Source: Nitrospirota bacterium
GTDB lineage: Bacteria; Nitrospirota; Thermodesulfovibrionia; Thermodesulfovibrionales; Dissulfurispiraceae
Direction: 5' to 3'
DNA length: 34,547 bases
Assembly (NCBI GenBank): GCA_015233365.1
Contig: JADFXU010000026.1
Coordinates: forward strand, 1-34,547
Part shown: piece after piece, positions 17,601-26,163 of the stretch
Position numbering within the stretch: the stretch's first letter is position 1
Layout of the letters: every line of letters begins with the position of its first letter
The notes under the pieces: generated by a model
The model's input: only the letters and a program-made list of their open reading frames with translations
Told to the model about the DNA's origin: nothing
Databases searched by the model: none
Position numbers and translations under genes: made by a program

Positions 17601-20149
17601 GCGAATCAAAAAGGGTCAGCAGTCCGATACATGCTTTTCTGCCTCTCGAAGTCGAAGGATTTGATTCTCTCGCAGAGCTTGCCCTGGACATGAGGTGGTC
17701 GTGGGACAATAAAGCCGGTGAATTATGGCAGCAGCTTGATCCTGTGCTTTGGAATCTCACGCAAAACCCCTGGCTCGTTCTCCAGACAGTTTCGCGTGAC
17801 CAACTTCAGCGCGTTATGGCGGATTCTGCTTTCAGAAATAAGGTGGATGACCTTTTGCGGGCCAAGAACGAAGCAGCCGAATCGCCTGCCTGGTTTCAGC
17901 AAAATCATTCAGAGTCTCCACTTAACAATGTTGCCTATTTCAGCATGGAATTCATGCTGAGCGAGGCGCTCCCTATTTATTCGGGCGGACTTGGGAATGT
18001 TGCCGGAGACCAGCTCAAAGCGGCAAGCGATCTGGGGGTGCCGGTAATCGGCGTGGGACTTCTGTTTCAGCAGGGCTATTTCCGGCAGGTAATTGACCGG
18101 AATGGGGTCCAGCAGGCCCTCTTTCCATATAACGATCCCGGTCAGTTGCCCATTATTCCTTTGCGTGAACCCAGTGGAGAGTGGCTTCGGGTGGAAACTA
18201 AATTTCCCGGCGGTTACACGGTCTGGGTGCGAGCGTGGCAGGTCCAGGTCGGAAGAGTAAAACTTTACCTGCTGGACACTAATGACCCGGCGAACGCCCC
18301 GGCAATCAGGGGGATAACCAGTGAACTTTATGGGGGAGGGCCTGAGTTGCGCCTGATACAGGAATTAGTACTCGGCATCGGCGGATGGCGGCTGCTCAAG
18401 TTGCTCGGCATCAAACCGGACGTTTGCCACTTAAACGAAGGGCATGCAGCCTTTGCGGTGCTGGAGCGGGCCCGGCATTTCATGAAAGAAACGGGTCAGC
18501 CTTTCGAAGTTGCACTGGCTGTTACCCGTGTCGGCAACCTGTTCACGACCCACACCGCGGTTGCTGCAGGTTTTGACCGCTTTTCTCCGTTCCTGATGGA
18601 GCAATACCTTGGGAGGTATGCCAGGGACAGGCTCGGCATCTCACTTGATGATCTGTTGGCCCTTGGCCGCCAGAACCCTGAAGACTCCCAGGAATACTTC
18701 AATCTGGCATATCTCGCGCTCCGGGGAAGCGGGGCTGTGAACGGCGTGAGCCGGCTTCACGGAAAAGTAAGCCGGCGTATCTTTCAGCCCCTTTTTCCAC
18801 AGTGGCCGCAGGTTGAAGTGCCGGTCGGTCACGTTACAAACGGGGTCCATATGCCTACCTGGAATTCGGAAGAAGCCGAAGCACTATGGACAGGGGCCTG
18901 CGGAGGCGAGCCCTGGATGGGGACAGTGGAAAATCTGGAAGAGAAGATGCGCGATGTTTCGGATTCCCAATTGTGGCAGTGGCGCGCATCCGCCCGCCGG
19001 TCTCTCGTCGAATTCGTCCGGGAACGGTTTTCCATGCAGTTGGGTGCAGCGGGCGAGGGTCATGAAGAAATCGAAGAGGCCGGCCACATTTTCGATTTCA
19101 ACACGTTGACGCTTGGCTTTGCGCGCCGCTTCGCGACGTATAAGCGGCCGAACCTGCTGTTGCATGATCCGGAGAGGCTTCTTCGCATACTCTGCGATCC
19201 TCATCGCCCTGTGCAGCTTATCATTGCGGGAAAGGCGCACCCGGATGATCAGCCGGGAAAGGCCATGATTCATCAATGGGTGCAGTTTATCCGCCAGCAT
19301 GACGCGTGCAGGCAGGTGGTCTTTCTAAGCGACTACGATATGCTTTTGACCAAGCGTTTGGTGCAGGGGGTGGACGTCTGGATCAATACGCCGCGAAGGC
19401 CATGGGAAGCGTGCGGAACGAGCGGCATGAAAGTCCTCGTCAACGGAGGCATCAATCTTTCCGAACTGGATGGCTGGTGGGCCGAGGCCTACACGCCTGA
19501 AGCCGGGTGGGCGTTGGGCGACACGAAAGAGCACGATGATGACCCGGTCTATGATGCGGCCGAAGCAGAGGCGCTGTATACCCTGATCGAGCAAAAGGTA
19601 GTCCCCGAATTTTATACACGGGATGAAAACGGCATTCCTGTGGACTGGGTGGCCCGGGTCCGTGAGAGCATGTCCCGGTTGACGCCGCGTTTTTCCGCCA
19701 GCCGGGCGGTCCAGGAATACACCGAGCGCTACTACATTCCTGCGTCTGCCGCATACCACGAGCGCTCTGGAGGAAGATGCGAAACAGGCGCCGAGATAGT
19801 GAGCTGGCAGCATAATCTGGCGCAGAAATGGAGCAATTTAAGGTTTGGGGAAATTAGAATTGAAACCGGTCCGGAACAGCACTTGTTCGAGATTCAGGTG
19901 TATATAAACGGCCTTGATCCTGATGTTGTGCGAATAGAGCTTTACGCCGATGGCGTGAATGGCGGCGGTCCGGTGAAGCAGGAGATGACGCGAGGCCATC
20001 AACTTGTCGGCGCGGAGAACGGCTACACCTATAGTGCGGGGGTCCCTGCGACGCGGCCGGCTGCGCATTTTACGGCCCGTGCAGTGCCATATCATCCCTG
20101 CGTTTCAGTCCCGCTTGAAGCTCACCAGATCATGTGGCAACCGCGGTAG
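17597..20149 (+). CDS. glgP: Alpha-glucan (glycogen/starch) phosphorylase, DUF3417 type
   Basis: This 850-aa protein is a GT35 phosphorylase releasing glucose 1-phosphate from alpha-1,4-glucan chains. Residues about 12-105 are the DUF3417 N-terminal domain ([20 protein letters not shown]). The phosphorylase core follows, with [26 protein letters not shown], and the PLP-binding Lys612 in [15 protein letters not shown]. Residues about 738-850 form an extra C-terminal beta-rich domain that may bind carbohydrate. This is the family exemplified by Thermotoga and Thermus-type maltodextrin/glucan phosphorylases rather than the E. coli GlgP/MalP type. It starts inside the pgi stop codon (4-bp overlap). 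It converges on the amylase-TIM-dikinase operon. Confidence 0.95.
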   Translation: MSESKRVSSPIHAFLPLEVEGFDSLAELALDMRWSWDNKAGELWQQLDPVLWNLTQNPWLVLQTVSRDQLQRVMADSAFRNKVDDLLRAKNEAAESPAWFQQNHSESPLNNVAYFSMEFMLSEALPIYSGGLGNVAGDQLKAASDLGVPVIGVGLLFQQGYFRQVIDRNGVQQALFPYNDPGQLPIIPLREPSGEWLRVETKFPGGYTVWVRAWQVQVGRVKLYLLDTNDPANAPAIRGITSELYGGGPELRLIQELVLGIGGWRLLKLLGIKPDVCHLNEGHAAFAVLERARHFMKETGQPFEVALAVTRVGNLFTTHTAVAAGFDRFSPFLMEQYLGRYARDRLGISLDDLLALGRQNPEDSQEYFNLAYLALRGSGAVNGVSRLHGKVSRRIFQPLFPQWPQVEVPVGHVTNGVHMPTWNSEEAEALWTGACGGEPWMGTVENLEEKMRDVSDSQLWQWRASARRSLVEFVRERFSMQLGAAGEGHEEIEEAGHIFDFNTLTLGFARRFATYKRPNLLLHDPERLLRILCDPHRPVQLIIAGKAHPDDQPGKAMIHQWVQFIRQHDACRQVVFLSDYDMLLTKRLVQGVDVWINTPRRPWEACGTSGMKVLVNGGINLSELDGWWAEAYTPEAGWALGDTKEHDDDPVYDAAEAEALYTLIEQKVVPEFYTRDENGIPVDWVARVRESMSRLTPRFSASRAVQEYTERYYIPASAAYHERSGGRCETGAEIVSWQHNLAQKWSNLRFGEIRIETGPEQHLFEIQVYINGLDPDVVRIELYADGVNGGGPVKQEMTRGHQLVGAENGYTYSAGVPATRPAAHFTARAVPYHPCVSVPLEAHQIMWQPR

Positions 20150-20232
20150 ATAGGGACTAACCTATATATTTCATAAGTTGTCGAGCAGTCAGGCCACAGT
20201 ACTTCAAATCTCGCAAGGCATCCTAACTGCCA

Positions 20233-20257
20233 CCCCAAAAGTCTTCGACTTTCGGGG
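20233..20257. terminator. Hairpin between convergent operons (possible terminator)
   Basis: An 11-bp stem (ccccaaaagtc / gactttcgggg, one G-T or mismatch pair) with a 3-base loop lies in the 231-bp gap between the ends of glgP and the amylase gene. Neither side has a good T-run, so it may be a weak bidirectional terminator or just a stable hairpin. The rest of 20150-20380 shows nothing else I can support. Confidence 0.4.
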
Positions 20258-20380
20258 ACCCCTTGCCTTGCTCGAAGCGATGTCAGCCTGTTCAGCCATC
20301 CATGGCGTCTCAGGCTGCCAACGCCCGCTTCAGCACTATGTCCTGCCTTCTCTTGGACACGATTTTACAAATAATGCGAG

Positions 20381-21676
20381 TTAAATGGCGTCTCTTGACG
20401 TTATCAGTAGTATGCCTTGTCCCGGCCGGAGGTCGTATGAAAACGGCGCCGGGATGTAGTCAAGGGCGTATTCCGGCGAGATATCGACAAGCGGGGCGCC
20501 GGCCTGAAGAAATCTCTTAAGTTCCGCGGTGTGAAAATATTGTTTATTCCAGATGTCTTTATTGAGTATGAGCAGGGATTCTTCCCGTGTATGGATGGAT
20601 GCCTTCCACATAAACAGAATATTCGGATTTTCATGATGCAGGATTTCTGTCGGGGCTTCCTCCTGAAATATTGCATGTTCCGACTTGATCCTGTTCACCC
20701 CTCCTATGAATGATGCCACATCAATGCCGGTTTCCTCCCAATCCTCGGGTCTTGTGTTTACTACATGCAACCTTTTCCGGAAGCCGAATTCGAAACCTAT
20801 GGGCATCATGACGCCGGCGGAAAAAAGAGAGGAGAACAGATAACGTTGCTTGAGCCCTTCGATATTCCCGCCCAGTTCTTCGCAGAGTCTCATAGTATCA
20901 TGGCTCTCGGGGAAACTTATGGAAGGGGCTATTTCCCGCGTAAGTATATATTGTTCCATTAACCAGGGACTGTAAAAGTCCCACCATTTTGAGCTGTTGA
21001 ATATATAATCAAACCCGGCTTCAGCGGTTTTTCTCGTCAGGTCGGAAGGAGAGCCGAGTGTTTCCGCGAAGAAAAGAACGTCGGCATATTTTCTCCTTGT
21101 CTCGGTAATAAGCCTTTTCCACAGACTTCCGGGCACCTGATACGCCGCATCGCAGCGGAACCCCCTGAAGCCGAGATCGCAAAGAAAAGTTATCACGCTG
21201 AGAAAGAATTGAAACAGTCCTTCTTTATCCTTTGTATTCAGGTGGTCAAACCTTGCCAGGTCTTTCCATACAACCTTTTTACCGTCTTCATACGCAAAAG
21301 GATGCGCAATACGTCCGTCAGGTTCCCGGACAAACCATTCCGGGTGCGACTTGATCAGATCGGAATCTGTGGAACAGTGGTTTATGACAAGGTCTACCAT
21401 CATCTTCAGCCCAAGTTTTTCCGCGGCCGCGATCATCTCTCTTACCTGCTCATTCGGTTTCTTTTCGGTTTCGGGGTCTACAAACAGAGGATTCAAATCC
21501 ATGTAATCGGTTATAGAATAAAGACTCCCGGAAGTCCCGACGCGCTGGATTGGATTGACAAAAATCCAGTTGAAGCCCATTTCGGATGCCCTTGACAAAT
21601 GCCGTTCCCAGCCGGTAAATTTCCCCGCAAGCAGAGGAAACAGGTTATAGATGATCATTTTCCCCGATTTTTTCAC
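20381..21676 (-). CDS. GH13 alpha-amylase-family glycosidase, intracellular
   Basis: This 431-aa protein has the four GH13 regions: MMVDLVINHC (I), GFRGFRCDAAY (II, nucleophile Asp), VLFFAETLG (III, acid/base Glu) and SFPESHDTMRL (IV, His-Asp). All catalytic residues are present. It has no signal peptide, so it acts on cytoplasmic alpha-glucan. It is short for the family, with a (beta/alpha)8 barrel and a small C-terminal beta domain but no carbohydrate-binding module. The start is GTG at 21676, with a strong aaggagg 7 bases before it; an in-frame ATG at 21658 is less favoured. It overlaps the TIM-barrel gene by 32 bp and is the last gene of the dikinase operon. Substrate and product specificity (hydrolysis or transglycosylation) cannot be read from sequence. 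Confidence 0.85.
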   Translation of the reverse strand: MKKSGKMIIYNLFPLLAGKFTGWERHLSRASEMGFNWIFVNPIQRVGTSGSLYSITDYMDLNPLFVDPETEKKPNEQVREMIAAAEKLGLKMMVDLVINHCSTDSDLIKSHPEWFVREPDGRIAHPFAYEDGKKVVWKDLARFDHLNTKDKEGLFQFFLSVITFLCDLGFRGFRCDAAYQVPGSLWKRLITETRRKYADVLFFAETLGSPSDLTRKTAEAGFDYIFNSSKWWDFYSPWLMEQYILTREIAPSISFPESHDTMRLCEELGGNIEGLKQRYLFSSLFSAGVMMPIGFEFGFRKRLHVVNTRPEDWEETGIDVASFIGGVNRIKSEHAIFQEEAPTEILHHENPNILFMWKASIHTREESLLILNKDIWNKQYFHTAELKRFLQAGAPLVDISPEYALDYIPAPFSYDLRPGQGILLITSRDAI

Positions 21677-22745
21677 TGTCTGCCCTCCTTAGAGCTTCTA
21701 ATACGAGTTGATGGTTTTCACAGAGAACGGACAGCCAGAAATTCATCCGTTCGGCATTTGTCTTGTCTTTCCAGTGGCGAAACAGGCGAGCAGCGCTTCC
21801 GAGCGGGAGCGTGCCTTCGGTCGGATGAATTTCGAGTGAAAAGGAAATGTGACCGGAACCAGCCGGCCGGATGGATTTGGTGGATTCAGCGACAATGCTT
21901 GAAAGTCCGGATGGTCCGAACATCAGGTCAATACACCTTTTCCCCATGTATTCAAACGGCAGCACAATTTTATTCAGAAAACTCAGATGATCCGCCACTC
22001 CGAAAGGACTGTAGGTCGAAAGCGGGTGTGCATCGTGCAGATGGAAGTGGAGCGGTTTCCCCAGTCCACCGATTTCCCTGATCACCCGGAGAACCTCAGC
22101 GGGAGCGGAAGCCACCGCTTCCTGAACATCTCCTATCACGTCCGGGAGTCCGGGATCGTGCGGCCTGAGAGCGCAGATATCCTGTTCAGGATATTTTCGG
22201 GAATAGACTTCTCTTGCCTTCCAGATTCCTACATGTCCGATATCGATGCAACTGCTGATGCGATCAAGATCACGTGCGGCCCTGAAAAGGTTTATGAAGA
22301 TATCCGGCTCAAGCCCTGCCGCGTATTCGATGAAAAGACAGAGGCTTCCCCCGATCTCCTGCAACTGTATTTGCATGCCCTTCAGCACTGTTAAATAATC
22401 GTTAAACCGGGAAGTGATTTCGTTTTGATCATGGATGATTAATCCGAAGACCCGGTTATTGAAGTTTTTCGCAAAATCGATGACTAGCCTGCGGCAGCCC
22501 TCATCAAAAAGATTGATCCATCTGGGCAAATGCACTGCGGCCGCCACTCCGGGCAACGGCTTGAACCCCCAAAGCCGGTCCAGTTCATCCAATGACTCCG
22601 CATAGAATTCCGGGCCGAGCCCCGATTCCTTAAACCGGAGGCCTGCGAGCTGCAGGAGGGCATCGTCTCCGTCAATCCTTTTCTGAAAAAGCCCCAGGAC
22701 AGGAAGGAATGTATTGGGCCCTCGACTGGACAAGATAGATTTCAT
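21645..22745 (-). CDS. TIM-barrel sugar isomerase/AP endonuclease-family protein
   Basis: This 366-aa protein shows the pattern of the xylose isomerase-like / AP_endonuc_2 barrel. Strands end in probable metal ligands: LFIEYAAG (Glu), SCIDIGHVG (Asp and His), LHFHLHDAHP (His-rich) and SFSLEIHP (Glu). Members of the family isomerise or epimerise sugars and inositols or cut abasic DNA; the operon makes a sugar role more likely. It overlaps the PWD gene upstream by 74 bp and the amylase gene downstream by 32 bp. Its real start could be later than the ATG at 22745, for which only a weak tgga Shine-Dalgarno is seen. A second, related barrel is fused to the PWD protein next door. Exact substrate unknown. 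Confidence 0.7.
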   Translation of the reverse strand: MKSILSSRGPNTFLPVLGLFQKRIDGDDALLQLAGLRFKESGLGPEFYAESLDELDRLWGFKPLPGVAAAVHLPRWINLFDEGCRRLVIDFAKNFNNRVFGLIIHDQNEITSRFNDYLTVLKGMQIQLQEIGGSLCLFIEYAAGLEPDIFINLFRAARDLDRISSCIDIGHVGIWKAREVYSRKYPEQDICALRPHDPGLPDVIGDVQEAVASAPAEVLRVIREIGGLGKPLHFHLHDAHPLSTYSPFGVADHLSFLNKIVLPFEYMGKRCIDLMFGPSGLSSIVAESTKSIRPAGSGHISFSLEIHPTEGTLPLGSAARLFRHWKDKTNAERMNFWLSVLCENHQLVLEALRRADSEKIGENDHL

Positions 22746-25700
22746 TTCCAGAAATCACCCCCTCTATATCTTGCGGTTCTCCAAATGCATTTTCAACAAA
22801 TTGCCCGATTGCACCCAGACGTCTGCCTGTGAGATCCCTGAAAGACCTGTCGGTCGACAACCGGATGTCCGAATAGCAGACAGTTTTCATGATAACATTG
22901 CCCGGCGGGCCGGGCAACAGCGCATGACTGAAACTTGCGAAGGACAGCATATCTGTTTCCGCCGTTTTTTTATTACAGACCATCCGGTAAGGGGACCCGG
23001 GCGTTGCCGCTGAAGCCAATGTTTCGCCCATACCGACCGCCAGCTCTATATAAACTTCATCCGGGTTGCAAGTTACGGGATTCCACGTATGAATGATAAA
23101 CGAAATTTCAGGGATGAGCATTTCCTGGATTAATACGGCCATGGCCGCGCTTTCATTCCTGATTCCTGCATTCCTTCTGCTTAGTACAGCCCGCCTGTTC
23201 CATAGAGATGCCCAGACCCTGAGTATTGCCGAAGGAACACCGGAGGTCCCTACGTTGGATGCCGAATCATAGAGCCCGGCCCCTGCCGATGCTTTTATAT
23301 CTTCACAGTTTGCGCTTGAACGGACCATAAGCTGTTTATCAGGCGTGAATTCTTTAATAACACCGGAAATAATTCCAGCCGGCACCTTAAGCCGGGTGAC
23401 TATTCCCCGCAGTTTTTTGAGGACGACGGCAAAATTATTTTCCCCAGCCCTGTTCAGGTCGTCGATCAATGCCCTGTACTCTTTTTCCACTGCCGGTTCG
23501 GCGCGGAGAGACGCTTCCATGACTCCGAAGGGAACAACAGCCGCCGGTGCTGTCTTGAATGCGGCATCGCTGCGTCTTGCCAGGTCTTCGAGTCTGCGCG
23601 CCGAGTAAGCTTTGAGGCCGGAGTTTTCCGGCGTGGCCGCTTTCAGCGGAAGCAATTTGTCTGAAGAAATCATCTGAACAGCAGGCAGGCTGATCGTGCG
23701 CCGACTGTTTCCGGAAGGAATTCCGGAAGAAATTTCCGGAACCATTCTTATGCCGGCTTTTTCGGCAACGGCATCAAATTCAACCAATTGACCGCTTAAA
23801 CCGGACAACCCTGAAAACAGCTCCCTGTCTTCGCATGCGGCGAATACGACATGACTCTGGCGCGCGCGGACGGCAAGATGAGAAAGATGGGGGATTTCGT
23901 GGGCGGCTATAATACCGGCAACGCCCGCCGGTATCTCCTCATCTCCTTCCACTTTTTCGAGAAGGGCTATGGCCGGACTTTCATTCTCCGGTATATCGCC
24001 AAACCCTCCTGCGGCTATGAGGCGGCCGGCCGCCTTTCCGGGCACTATTACGTCCCAGGGAGGAAGATTTGCGGCTACCCTGATACTCCTGAGAAGAAGA
24101 TCTGCAATTTTAGATACCTGAAATACAAGATGGCCCCTGATGTCCGCTTCGGCATAAACGCGGATAGCGTGCTCTGCCACGCCGAGGGCACTGCCCAGTC
24201 TTTGGGCCTTCTCAGGGAAAGAAGATAAAATTTTATTGCAATAATCTTCAGTCAGGCGCGAACATCTGTTGAGAGTGGCTTTCATGCGGAGTAAGTCATC
24301 CCTGTCCCACGCCACATTTTCTTGCGACCATGCAGCCAGTTCCAGCTCTATGACCCGGCACTCTTCCGGCTGGAACCCGCTCAGTCTCAGGTTCACGATG
24401 GCGAAAGTTAAAGCAGGCAGGGCCGTTTTCCTGTCTTTCAGGATTTCGAAATCACGGCTTAACCGTCCTGTCAGGCTTCCCAGAATGACAAAAGAAAAAT
24501 CCTCCAGTCCGATATCCGCTAATTGTATCCGCTGTGCTTTTGGTCCTTGCCCGACTTTCAGCGCTTCATGGAATTGATTCCGAAGCACTGTTAAAAGCCT
24601 TAAGGCAGTCAGCATATTTTTTGGTGTATTCATTTTTTTCTTGACCGCAAGGAATGCACTTATCGAAGAGACCGTGCCGGAATCAAGCTCTCCTGTCAAT
24701 GCATCGAGTCGTTCGTCCAGAGACGCCGCATTGAAAAATTCTTTGAGTTCTTTATGGAATTGCCTGAATTCTTCTACAAAGGCGCGTGGATAACCGGCGC
24801 CGGGAGCGGTTATGCTTTTTAGCAGACGTTCCGAAGTTGCGAGGTCTTCGGGACCTGCTGAACGGTGCAGTTTGTTCTGAAGGGAATGCTTGATCTCCTC
24901 CTTGAGTTCCCGCGGAATATCATTTCTGTGGGCGATGTCCCGTATCCGCGTAAGGGGTTCCGCCCTGGTGAATGCGCTGTCGAAAGAAGGCAGCCACGGA
25001 TAAATTTGTCTCATGACAAAGATATTTTCAGGAGTCGTGATTTCTGCAAGTCTTCCATAAATCTGCTGAGCCATTTTTGCCTGGAGTGACGGCCGGTGGT
25101 GTCCGCCGTCTTCGCTGCAGGGCACTTCGCCCGTGCCGATAAAATGAAGATAGATTGCAATATAAATGAGATGGTCCGTCACTAATTCCGGGGACACAAT
25201 ACTTAATTCCAAGGAATTAAGTATTGTGTCCCCGGAATTACGCTTGCCGGTCAAAATTTTATGTATCCAGCCCAGCCTGTTCCGCCAACTCAGGAACCTG
25301 CGGGTAGCATCAACGATTTCATCCGCAAAATCGCCGCTGATTCTTGTCTCTTCCCCTTCCCGTATCATTTCCAGCAGCCGTGAGCGCGCTTCAATCAGCA
25401 GACTTTCAGGCTGCGGCCATTGTTCCAGGATAATGCATCCTGAGAAGTTGCGTTTCTTCAGCTTTTCTATAAAACTCTTTATCCCTGCAGCGTCTTTCCC
25501 CGCCGGTCCGGTGAAAACAGGAAGGTGGCTGTCGTAGTCTCCGTAGTTTTCGTGCATGTGTACATGAATGATCGGCACCTCCGGGTCGAGCAGATCGATG
25601 AATTTAATGTAGTCGTTACGGGTCTCATAACATAAGTTCGCATGACCGAGATCCAAACACATTCCTATGCCCGCGGTATTTTCAGCAGTGTGAATACAAT

Positions 25701-26163
25701 TGAACAACTTATTGAAATCTTCAGGTGAGGTATCCACTGTATTTTCAATTGAGAGTCTGATCCCGGCATCTGCAGCGCGCTTCAGGACCGGAACGATAGC
25801 ATCTGCAAAGGCGGCAATGCCCTCACCGGCATGGAAATGTAAGTTGACAAGTGATGCCCCGACATCATGGGCAAACTCGATGGCCCTGAATATGAGTTCA
25901 TGAGATTCTGTTTTCAAAAGGTCGGACTGAAGGGAAGCGTGAACGGAAAGGCTGATATCCCTGGCGGCAGCCGTATCTCTAATGAACATGCGAGTTTCTT
26001 TTGATATGTCGCTTTCTTCCCATCCCGCGCCCGATACATTCCTGTCGGGAAACCATTCAAAGGCGTCAAAGCCGTTTGATACGGCATATTCGAAAGGCCG
26101 CATCACATACGGCGCTGTGACGGCAGTCTGGTTGCCGATACGCAAGCGTGCCGATTCAGCCAT
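22672..26163 (-). CDS. TIM-barrel-phosphoglucan, water dikinase (plant PWD/GWD3-like) fusion
   Basis: This is a 1,163-aa protein. Residues about 5-285 form an AP_endonuc_2/sugar isomerase barrel with ligands in IENTVD, CLDLGHANL, HVHMHEN and IILEQWP. From about 330 on it matches plant phosphoglucan, water dikinase: EDGGHHRP, PLTRIRDIAHRNDIP, EIKHSLQNKLHRSAGPEDL, the phospho-His segment PHLSHLAVRARQ (His762), and the ATP-binding region MVRSSANCEDI, RVWASLWNRRAVLSRR, GEPQDIEGV. The plant enzyme moves the ATP beta-phosphate to C3 of glucosyl units already phosphorylated by GWD, and carries a CBM20 at the N-terminus; here a TIM barrel takes that place. The ATG at 26163 overlaps the GWD stop by 8 bp; a longer frame to 26280 only reads through GWD coding sequence. 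A 58-bp palindrome is inserted in frame at about residues 308-327. Confidence 0.9.
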   Translation of the reverse strand: MAESARLRIGNQTAVTAPYVMRPFEYAVSNGFDAFEWFPDRNVSGAGWEESDISKETRMFIRDTAAARDISLSVHASLQSDLLKTESHELIFRAIEFAHDVGASLVNLHFHAGEGIAAFADAIVPVLKRAADAGIRLSIENTVDTSPEDFNKLFNCIHTAENTAGIGMCLDLGHANLCYETRNDYIKFIDLLDPEVPIIHVHMHENYGDYDSHLPVFTGPAGKDAAGIKSFIEKLKKRNFSGCIILEQWPQPESLLIEARSRLLEMIREGEETRISGDFADEIVDATRRFLSWRNRLGWIHKILTGKRNSGDTILNSLELSIVSPELVTDHLIYIAIYLHFIGTGEVPCSEDGGHHRPSLQAKMAQQIYGRLAEITTPENIFVMRQIYPWLPSFDSAFTRAEPLTRIRDIAHRNDIPRELKEEIKHSLQNKLHRSAGPEDLATSERLLKSITAPGAGYPRAFVEEFRQFHKELKEFFNAASLDERLDALTGELDSGTVSSISAFLAVKKKMNTPKNMLTALRLLTVLRNQFHEALKVGQGPKAQRIQLADIGLEDFSFVILGSLTGRLSRDFEILKDRKTALPALTFAIVNLRLSGFQPEECRVIELELAAWSQENVAWDRDDLLRMKATLNRCSRLTEDYCNKILSSFPEKAQRLGSALGVAEHAIRVYAEADIRGHLVFQVSKIADLLLRSIRVAANLPPWDVIVPGKAAGRLIAAGGFGDIPENESPAIALLEKVEGDEEIPAGVAGIIAAHEIPHLSHLAVRARQSHVVFAACEDRELFSGLSGLSGQLVEFDAVAEKAGIRMVPEISSGIPSGNSRRTISLPAVQMISSDKLLPLKAATPENSGLKAYSARRLEDLARRSDAAFKTAPAAVVPFGVMEASLRAEPAVEKEYRALIDDLNRAGENNFAVVLKKLRGIVTRLKVPAGIISGVIKEFTPDKQLMVRSSANCEDIKASAGAGLYDSASNVGTSGVPSAILRVWASLWNRRAVLSRRNAGIRNESAAMAVLIQEMLIPEISFIIHTWNPVTCNPDEVYIELAVGMGETLASAATPGSPYRMVCNKKTAETDMLSFASFSHALLPGPPGNVIMKTVCYSDIRLSTDRSFRDLTGRRLGAIGQFVENAFGEPQDIEGVISGNEIYLVQSRAQYIPSCPGAFSEKD
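25183..25240. repeat. 58-bp perfect palindromic repeat (REP/RAYT-like) inside the PWD gene
   Basis: Two 28-bp arms, perfectly complementary, are separated by only aa. The left arm begins taattccggggacacaata and the right arm is its exact inverse. The core (ggggacacaatac) is of the kind found scattered with REP-associated tyrosine transposases in Nitrospirota- and Desulfobacterota-like genomes; this is recall, not a search. It stays open in the PWD frame and adds a peptide of about 19 residues around SGDTILNSLELSIVSPEL between the TIM barrel and the dikinase homology. Confidence 0.85.

Noticed and set aside
20178-20384. 68-codon + frame, and a - strand fragment reading VSKRRQDIVLKRALAA, between glgP and the amylase gene
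   Set aside because: Neither has a start with a ribosome binding site or a recognisable family; the region is better described as intergenic with a hairpin.
20381-21676. Calling the GH13 enzyme GlgE (maltosyltransferase)
   Set aside because: It is much shorter than GlgE and lacks the usual N-terminal domains; only general GH13 motifs are certain.
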